This document shows positions 7,101 through 11,649 of a stretch of DNA of 11,649 nt, one piece after another. The DNA lies in the NCBI GenBank assembly GCA_045598945.1, contig JAZRVD010000010.1, forward strand, positions 1 to 11,649, read 5' to 3'. How positions within the stretch are numbered: the first letter of the stretch is position 1; the number at the start of each line of letters is the position of its first letter. The notes beneath the pieces are model-generated. The model worked only from the letters and a program-made list of their open reading frames with translations, did no database searches and was not told where the DNA came from. Source of the DNA: Colimorpha sp045598945. GTDB taxonomy: Bacteria; Bacteroidota; Bacteroidia; Bacteroidales; P3. The position numbers and the translations under genes are program-made.

Positions 7101-8601
7101 ATACGGAGGCCTGCACATTGGCGGCAGCCTGCAGCAGCCTGCATTAAAGGGCATGGCGTACATCAAAAAAGGGCGCATAGGAGTGGCAAGCACGCATGTG
7201 GTATACAGTGTTGACGACTCTGTACACATAACCGACAACGAGCTACTGCTCGACAACCTGATGATAACCGACCGCGAAGGCAACCATTGCGCCATCGACG
7301 GCACAGTGAAATACGGCAACGACGCGCACTGGCTCTTCAACCTTCAAGCACACTCCAACCGCATGCTGATATACGACATGCCCGACCAGAGCGACGGTCC
7401 TTCTGGCAGCATATACGCCTCGATACAAGGCACCATTGGAGGCAACTCACTACAACCCGTTATAGAAGCTTCAGCCCAGACATTGGAAGGCAGCAAGCTA
7501 ACGATACCCATATCCGACCAAAAACAGCTGTCGGAGCAGAACTACATATCCTTCTACGAGCCGGCAGCCATAGGCACGCCATCGCGATCAAACAGCGAAA
7601 GGCGACAGACATCCACACCGATGAAAATAGACATCGACGTGGCTCTCACCCCCAACTTGCAGCTGCTGCTGCCCATCAACTTTCAACAGGTGTTTGTAGC
7701 CGTGCAGACTACGGGCTCCGGCAACATCAACCTGTCGCTGCGTCCCAACAGCACCATAAACTTTGCCGGCAACTACGAGCTGACGTCAGGCAACATAGCC
7801 TTGGACCTTTTCCAGCTTATAGCCACCAACTTCAGCATCGACGCAGGCAGCAGCATCGTCATGCCTGGCGACATCAACAACATACGCTTCGACATCAAGG
7901 CATCGCGCCCCGTGCGTGCCAACTTGGCATCGCTGATGGGAACATCGGTAGAGAGCGCCGCCCGCACAGTAACAGTAGACGACGTGATAGCCATCTCCGG
8001 CACGCCATCTACGCCGGAGGTGAAATTCGACCTAAGATTTCACAGCGCCGACAAGAGCGTGAGCGACGAGGTGGCAGGCTACATAGACTTCACCAACGAG
8101 CGCGAGGTGTTTACCCAAGCCATCTCGCTGCTGCTTACAGGCCAGTTCTCCAACACCTCTACCGAGAATGCAGGAGGCACCAACCTGCTCGACAACGCCT
8201 CGGCAGGCGGCTACAACCTAATGGCAGCATCAATAGGCAACATTGTCAACAACGTGATAAAAGGCGTAGACATCAACTTCGGCTACCAAGCCGAGACCGA
8301 CCTCACCACCGAACAATTCGACGTAGACATACGCAAAGAGTGGAACAGGCTGTATTTTGAGACAACACTGGGCTACGGCGGCGAGGCGCGCCTGCTGAGC
8401 GAGGACGCCAACAACACAGCCACCAACCTTGTGGGCGACGTGCTGATAGGCTACAAGCTCAACCCTCGCCTGCACCTCTTTGTGTTCAACCGCACCAACA
8501 CCAACGACTACACCCGCACCGAGCTGCCTTACAAACAAGGACTTGGCATAAAGCTTACACGCGACTTCGACAACTGGAAGACACTATTCAAAAAGAAATA
8601 A
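4168..8601 (+). CDS. tamB: Translocation/assembly module TamB family protein
   Basis: The product is 1477 residues. TamB-type AsmA-like proteins are anchored in the inner membrane and span the periplasm as a long beta-taco groove; in proteobacteria TamB works with TamA in outer-membrane protein insertion and takes part in phospholipid transport. One N-terminal membrane helix (about 9-29) is followed by an AsmA-like region (VAIGTLRVSPFTGLTLGDIEL, from 51). A lysine-rich patch lies at 130-145, then long beta-rich repeats. The TamB/DUF490 core runs from about 1150 to the end, with INFAGNYELTSGNIALDLFQL near 1195-1215, SRPVRANLASLMG near 1245-1260 and the typical end RDFDNWKTLFKKK. The start is TTG: the frame is closed by TAG at 4120 and has no ATG before the membrane helix, and TTG gives MKKGLKIG, a normal TamB beginning. 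No TamA/BamA gene is adjacent. It leads a tight run of five plus-strand genes. Confidence 0.93.
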   Translation: MKKGLKIGIRCLIGILLALYMAIALLCSYKIQSIAGSIASEYFTREWGGKVAIGTLRVSPFTGLTLGDIELISPTNDTIFCGRRLLVRFSGNPFHDNELNVNKVVIADAYYHLQINPDGINLKYIPQYFKNKRKDKPKKEKEKGKPFVVRTKQLVLNNVEYKMDLKGESKGYEHGVDYKHQHYTGIRARFKDVRVEGPNINCRIVKFAAHEQSGFELTDMSCDATVTPYIIAVRDMELSTGSGTHLLFDALMRYDHWMKHYTTSVMHDITFKKGSVASLQDAAYWAPMLWGFDQKVWLTGYAYGTINDITTNNMHFEIEDLISFDVNGIVRGLPNIDTTYFDAAVNNFSSSYASLKGWHLPERWHFGVPEIMKPLSNIQLKAELIGTPQKCVASVVANTNIGKVAANLSTDYNAATQMYSYNVSARSDKVEIESIVENEWMSHTGFNLSSTGEGPSIKDMAGTLTGELTNTCIRGTVINNTKLNGKYQNDEADLAVKIADPSLTVAMSASIERTGEDNIYTFDANVSNINLTRLHIVQHDSAIRANSHIRANVRGKTIDDLSGQLSLNNSTLQIGSNSLQLHNMLALLQEKHHYKNISLSSDWLRLTLEGYFSYPDLPAVAQLFCNSYLPKYINPNANKSDESVISPDVSLIANCNWHTDYDIFKPIGGDLCVAPNTSLNMTYNGTESMKIVLRSDSMALGSLQLSDIGINGHSMGNRYSLQGDIGAIKAGSINMIENMRLGADLSPDDTYLNITADGNSTIKMRNTVLSMALSCSSDDARLHLINGSFDVAGKPWTISLPNDMQVNRSGFAVPELHLSDGTQWMQTSLNIDKEKGRDIRLKFNDFALSWLSDLMLHNTGFNIEGDLDGYFNIATQDSAAVLSAQLKIADCQINEYLLGEVDLLSDWLAKEQRLIIDLHTLTPREAGNVQPLTATGYLDLSKHGHSPTIDIDCSFDHFPIEAVAPALTSFAYDVAGEIYGGLHIGGSLQQPALKGMAYIKKGRIGVASTHVVYSVDDSVHITDNELLLDNLMITDREGNHCAIDGTVKYGNDAHWLFNLQAHSNRMLIYDMPDQSDGPSGSIYASIQGTIGGNSLQPVIEASAQTLEGSKLTIPISDQKQLSEQNYISFYEPAAIGTPSRSNSERRQTSTPMKIDIDVALTPNLQLLLPINFQQVFVAVQTTGSGNINLSLRPNSTINFAGNYELTSGNIALDLFQLIATNFSIDAGSSIVMPGDINNIRFDIKASRPVRANLASLMGTSVESAARTVTVDDVIAISGTPSTPEVKFDLRFHSADKSVSDEVAGYIDFTNEREVFTQAISLLLTGQFSNTSTENAGGTNLLDNASAGGYNLMAASIGNIVNNVIKGVDINFGYQAETDLTTEQFDVDIRKEWNRLYFETTLGYGGEARLLSEDANNTATNLVGDVLIGYKLNPRLHLFVFNRTNTNDYTRTELPYKQGLGIKLTRDFDNWKTLFKKK

Positions 8602-8622
8602 CCACACAAACCAACACTATTC

Positions 8623-9492
8623 ATGGGCAAAATTCCCAAACATCTATACACCTTGCTCCCCAACCTGTGCTTTGCACTGCTATTGGCACTATTCTACATG
8701 ATATTCGGCATCTTCTACCGTCCGTCGTTTGGCTACGACACCGTAGAATGGGACAACAATGTAAACCTATGCATACCCATCATCAGCGCCATAGTGCTGG
8801 TGATAGCGTGTCTGTCGAGAAGCCTGATGATTGTTACCACCCGCAGCACGCGGCTTAGCGAGATGGGCTATCTGCTATGGCAGATAGCAGAGCTATTTGT
8901 CATAGTGCTGTTTGTAGACATGTTCGCCTCGCTATATTTCTACAAGAACTACTTCGACCTGCTGCCCACCATACTGCTCATAGCCGCCGCCATAGGACTC
9001 TTCCCCTATACCATCTTCTGGCTCTACATAGAGCGCGTGGAGCGCGACATACGCATTGCCGAAGCCCAGCAGACCATCATAACGCTACGCTCCAAGTCGC
9101 TAAATACCGAAGAGAACGTCATACGCTTTGTCGATGAAAAAGGCAACGCAAAACTGATGGTGCCGCTGAGCAAAATATATGTCATAGAGGCAGCAGGCAA
9201 CTATGTGAACATAGCCTACGACGACAACGGCACACTGAAACGCTTTGCCCTTCGCAACACCCTGAAAGGCATTGAAACAATATGCACCGACACCGACCTG
9301 CAACGCTGCCACCGCTCGTACTACGTGAACATACGCAAGATAAAGCTGATAAAGAAAGACGCCGCAGGCACCTACGCCGAACTGCTGCACAACAGCCTGC
9401 CCGACGTGCCTATCTCCAAGAACTACGCAGCACAGATAGCCGAGAGCTTCTCTGCAATACCTATTTCACTGAAAGAGACTGCACAAGAATAA
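8623..9492 (+). CDS. Membrane-anchored LytTR-type DNA-binding regulator
   Basis: The product is 289 residues from ATG at 8623, 21 bp after the tamB stop. Four membrane helices are predicted by eye at about 10-32, 50-71, 84-106 and 112-136. A charged helical linker (137-158, ERVERDIRIAEAQQ) follows, then a LytTR DNA-binding domain at about 165-275. Its marks are VIEAAGNYVNIAYDDNG (187-203), RNTLKGIE (211-218), RCHRSYYVNIRKIKLI (228-243) and PISKNY (263-268). There is no receiver or kinase domain, so it is probably not a classical response regulator; the membrane part presumably senses or anchors. LytTR domains usually bind direct repeats upstream of targets; no such site is evident here. Target genes are unknown; placement in the tamB run suggests an envelope-related role, which is inference. 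Confidence 0.9.
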   Translation: MGKIPKHLYTLLPNLCFALLLALFYMIFGIFYRPSFGYDTVEWDNNVNLCIPIISAIVLVIACLSRSLMIVTTRSTRLSEMGYLLWQIAELFVIVLFVDMFASLYFYKNYFDLLPTILLIAAAIGLFPYTIFWLYIERVERDIRIAEAQQTIITLRSKSLNTEENVIRFVDEKGNAKLMVPLSKIYVIEAAGNYVNIAYDDNGTLKRFALRNTLKGIETICTDTDLQRCHRSYYVNIRKIKLIKKDAAGTYAELLHNSLPDVPISKNYAAQIAESFSAIPISLKETAQE

Positions 9493-9513
9493 AAAAAACA
9501 TCAACGAAAAAAA
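9488..9513 (+). promoter_or_regulatory. A-rich ribosome-binding region before the glycosidase gene
   Basis: The gap before the ATG at 9514 is almost entirely A, with two runs of seven to eight A. Bacteroidota mRNAs often lack Shine-Dalgarno sequences and use A-rich upstream regions for strong initiation, so this start is probably well translated. A similar but weaker A/T-rich tract precedes the ROK kinase start at 10479. Confidence 0.4.
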
Positions 9514-10476
9514 ATGAAAAGAAGACTAACAATCCTGTCCTTTGCCCTAATACTGTCGATGTCGGCATGCTGCAACATTACCGACAACGACAGCAACAAA
9601 GTGTGGAAAGAGATAGACGCCGGCATATTCAAATGCTACAACCTTACATACAACAACGACAGCCTGTTTGGCGCTCCGCAAAACATATATTATATAGTAG
9701 TGCCCAAGGAGAACACCCACCTGCTGTCGTTTGCCTACGACACCCTGCTGACACAGACCTCGGAGCAGGCCGCACGCATAGACGCCATGGCTGCCATCAA
9801 CGGGTCGGACTTCGACATGACATACGGCAACCCAGTGTGCTATCTGCGCATCAACGACACCATGCGCGGCATCAACGTGCCAGCAACACCAGTGACGAAA
9901 TATAACAGCAAGAAAAAAAGATATGTAGTGGTACGCGAAGCCGACACCGTACATCGCAAATACTACCAATATGCCGCCATAGTCATTGACAAGGGCAAGA
10001 TAAGCATCATAGTCCCCGACAGCGCGCGGCGCTACGAAGAGACACTGCCGCAAAGCAACATCATGACAGCTGGTCCCATGCTGATAAAAGATGGCAAGAA
10101 AGTGAAGCAACGTACCAACAAAGACTTTGTAAACCTTCGCCACAACCGTACAGCCCTGGGGCTGCGCGCCGACAGCTCGGTGGTGCTGCTGACAGCCGAC
10201 GGACGTTTTAGCGACAAAGCCGACGGTCTCTCGCTGCCCGAACTGGCACACATCATGGACTCGATAGGCTGCGTCGACGCCATCAACCTCGACGGCGGCG
10301 GCTCCACGACCATGTATCTCAACCCATCTATCAACCCCGATGTCATATACCATACCGGCGTGCTGAACTACCCCTCAGACAACATGACCTTCGACCACGA
10401 AGGCGAGCGACATGTGAGCAACATTATCGTCATCAACAAACCAAAAGATAAATCAATAAATAATAAAAAGAAATAA
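9514..10476 (+). CDS. Phosphodiester glycosidase family lipoprotein (NAGPA/DUF2233)
   Basis: The product is 320 residues. It begins with a lipoprotein signal, MKRRLTILSF then a hydrophobic stretch and MSAC, with the likely lipidated Cys at 19, so the mature protein should be on a periplasm-facing or surface membrane leaflet. The NAGPA domain (the family of the human mannose-6-phosphate uncovering enzyme) covers about 55-308. Its marks are AAINGSDF (93-100), TAGPMLIKDG (185-194), NRTALGL (211-217), LLTADGR (225-231), the glycine-rich NLDGGGSTTMYL (258-269) and RHVSNIIVI (299-307). Members cleave the sugar from a sugar-phosphodiester. The bacterial substrate cannot be read from the sequence; candidates are phosphodiester-linked sugars of glycans or wall polymers. 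It starts 21 bp after the LytTR gene and ends 2 bp before the ROK kinase start, so the two are probably translationally coupled. Confidence 0.92.
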   Translation: MKRRLTILSFALILSMSACCNITDNDSNKVWKEIDAGIFKCYNLTYNNDSLFGAPQNIYYIVVPKENTHLLSFAYDTLLTQTSEQAARIDAMAAINGSDFDMTYGNPVCYLRINDTMRGINVPATPVTKYNSKKKRYVVVREADTVHRKYYQYAAIVIDKGKISIIVPDSARRYEETLPQSNIMTAGPMLIKDGKKVKQRTNKDFVNLRHNRTALGLRADSSVVLLTADGRFSDKADGLSLPELAHIMDSIGCVDAINLDGGGSTTMYLNPSINPDVIYHTGVLNYPSDNMTFDHEGERHVSNIIVINKPKDKSINNKKK

Positions 10477-10478
10477 CT

Positions 10479-11465
10479 ATGTATTCTATTGGAATAGACA
10501 TGGGCGGCACCAATACCGACCTCGGATTAGTCAGCGAACAAGGCGCCATAGTAGAGCGCCGCAGCGTAAAGACCAACCAGTACACCAACTTTCCCATCTA
10601 TGTGAAGGCTCTGGCCGACGCCATCAACGAGATGCTGCAAAAGCACGGCCTCGCCGCCGACGCACTCGAAGGCATAGGCATAGGAGCCCCCAACGCCAAC
10701 TTCTACACCGGCTGTGTAGAGAACGCCATGAACCTGACCATGAAAGGCATCTTGAACTACCGCGAAGAGTTTGGCAAGTACTTTCCCACCCTGCCAGTGG
10801 CTATATGCAACGACGCCAGCGCGGCAGCCTACGGCGAGCATATCTACGGCGGTGCCAAGCATCTCAACGACTTTGTGCTGTTCACCCTTGGCACAGGCGT
10901 AGGCAGCGGCATAGTGTCGGCCGGCAAGCTGCTGCTCGGCACCAAAGGAGCCGCCGGCGAGCTGGGACATATACAGATAGTGCCTAACGGACGCCAATGC
11001 AGCTGCGGGTTGCGCGGCTGCGTGGAGGCTTACTGCTCGGCACGCGGCATCAAGCAGACCTACGCCGAGTTGCGCGCCGCCTACGACAGCCTGCACCGTG
11101 CCGACACCATAGAGCATACCGAAGGCTGGATAGACCACCACACTCCCCTGTGCGACATCAGCTGCCGCAACATTGGCGATGCTGCCAACGCCGGCGACCC
11201 CATAGCACGCGAGGCCTTCGCCATCACCGCCGACTATCTCGCCACAGCCATGGCTACCGCAGTAGCCTTCAGCGCACCACAGGCCATATTCCTGATGGGC
11301 GGCCCAGTAGAAGCCGGCGCACCACTGATGGAGCCTCTGCAAGTAGCTTTCCGCAAGCACCTGCTGTACACCTTTGAAGGCACTTGCACCATACAGCGCT
11401 CGCAGATGAACACCAACGACGTGGCCATACTCGGCGCTTCGGCACTTATCAAAATGATTGTTTAA
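10479..11465 (+). CDS. ROK-family sugar kinase
   Basis: The product is 328 residues, a normal ROK length, and cytoplasmic (no signal peptide). Visible are the phosphate-binding loop DMGGTNT (7-13), the catalytic Asp112 in NDASAAAYGE (111-120), the ROK signature from LGTGVGSGIV (137-146) through GAAGELGHI (157-165), and zinc ligands His164, Cys174, Cys176 and Cys181 in the GRQCSCGLRGCVE segment. LMGGPVEAG (272-280) is the C-terminal adenosine-side loop. No helix-turn-helix precedes the domain, so this is a kinase and not a ROK repressor. The family phosphorylates glucose, GlcNAc, ManNAc, fructose or related sugars; the substrate cannot be assigned here. The start is ATG 2 bp after the glycosidase stop. 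It may phosphorylate the sugar the glycosidase releases. Confidence 0.93.
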   Translation: MYSIGIDMGGTNTDLGLVSEQGAIVERRSVKTNQYTNFPIYVKALADAINEMLQKHGLAADALEGIGIGAPNANFYTGCVENAMNLTMKGILNYREEFGKYFPTLPVAICNDASAAAYGEHIYGGAKHLNDFVLFTLGTGVGSGIVSAGKLLLGTKGAAGELGHIQIVPNGRQCSCGLRGCVEAYCSARGIKQTYAELRAAYDSLHRADTIEHTEGWIDHHTPLCDISCRNIGDAANAGDPIAREAFAITADYLATAMATAVAFSAPQAIFLMGGPVEAGAPLMEPLQVAFRKHLLYTFEGTCTIQRSQMNTNDVAILGASALIKMIV

Positions 11466-11480
11466 CCGTCAACCCCACTA

Positions 11481-11649
11481 ATGCAACAAGAAAAAATTAT
11501 CTCGTTACAAGAGGTCGACTACTCCCAATTCTGGGGTGTCAACGACAAGCTGCTCGACTTTGTAAGGCTGCTGTTCCCCAAGCTGAAGCTTGTAGTGCGA
11601 GGCGAGATGCTCAAGATAGTAGGTCCTGACGACGACGTGGCCCATTTCG
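11481..11649 (+). CDS. PhoH-like ATPase, N-terminal fragment (runs off the window)
   Basis: An ATG 15 bp after the ROK kinase stop opens 56 complete codons without a stop to the window edge. The segment WGVNDKLLDFVRLLFPKLKL (18-37), followed by VVRGEMLKIVGPDDDVAHF, matches the N-terminal region of PhoH-family proteins, where a sequence like 'GVNN..L..I...FPKLKIVARG..IKVIGDEEEI..F' precedes the P-loop ATPase domain. PhoH-like proteins are cytoplasmic ATPases linked to phosphate starvation or RNA metabolism. The ATP-binding motifs lie beyond the window, so the call rests on the N-terminal pattern alone. Confidence 0.8.
   Translation, partial: MQQEKIISLQEVDYSQFWGVNDKLLDFVRLLFPKLKLVVRGEMLKIVGPDDDVAHF

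Noticed and set aside
10527..11360. 277-codon minus-strand open frame opposite the ROK kinase
   Set aside because: It is antisense to a clearly conserved kinase and its composition (Val/Ala/Gly/Tyr-rich) is typical of a shadow frame.

Overview
The window reads as ordinary chromosomal DNA of a Bacteroidota bacterium, most likely order Bacteroidales. The evidence is a PorP/SprF outer-membrane protein paired with a PD40-propeller/OmpA protein, a Bacteroidota-style TamB, exact matches to the Bacteroidota -7 promoter box (TAnnTTTG), no Shine-Dalgarno sequences but A-rich stretches before starts, and a four-helix membrane LytTR regulator. I see no mobile element, CRISPR array, tRNA or rRNA gene.

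Layout: two gene runs diverge from an AT-rich intergenic region at 3923-4167. Leftward (minus strand) run tsaD (tRNA t6A synthesis), a PorP/SprF-family gene of the type IX secretion/gliding group, and a beta-propeller/OmpA-like gene. At the extreme left edge a minus-strand ATG opens MFNGI, which resembles the start of riboflavin synthase, but only five codons are visible. Rightward (plus strand) run tamB (1477 aa, envelope biogenesis), a membrane-anchored LytTR regulator, a lipoprotein phosphodiester glycosidase (NAGPA/DUF2233), a ROK-family sugar kinase, and the first 56 codons of a PhoH-like ATPase that leaves the window. Gaps in this run are 21, 21, 2 and 15 bp, so it looks like one operon.

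How the genes may work together: both runs mix housekeeping and envelope functions. PorP plus the propeller/OmpA protein form an outer-membrane/periplasmic pair that probably touches peptidoglycan. TamB bridges the inner and outer membranes. The LytTR protein could link membrane state to transcription. The lipoprotein glycosidase and ROK kinase, almost abutting, suggest release of a sugar from a phosphodiester-linked glycan followed by its phosphorylation in the cytoplasm.

The least explained stretch is the tamB leader (about 4065-4167). It holds a perfect 8-bp inverted repeat enclosing a nine-codon upstream ORF that lies in tamB's own frame and ends in an amber stop, and tamB itself then seems to start at TTG. 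I did not find a clear-cut new system. The most testable leads are that leader, the membrane LytTR gene in the tamB operon, the glycosidase/kinase pair, and the unusual OmpA-like domain.
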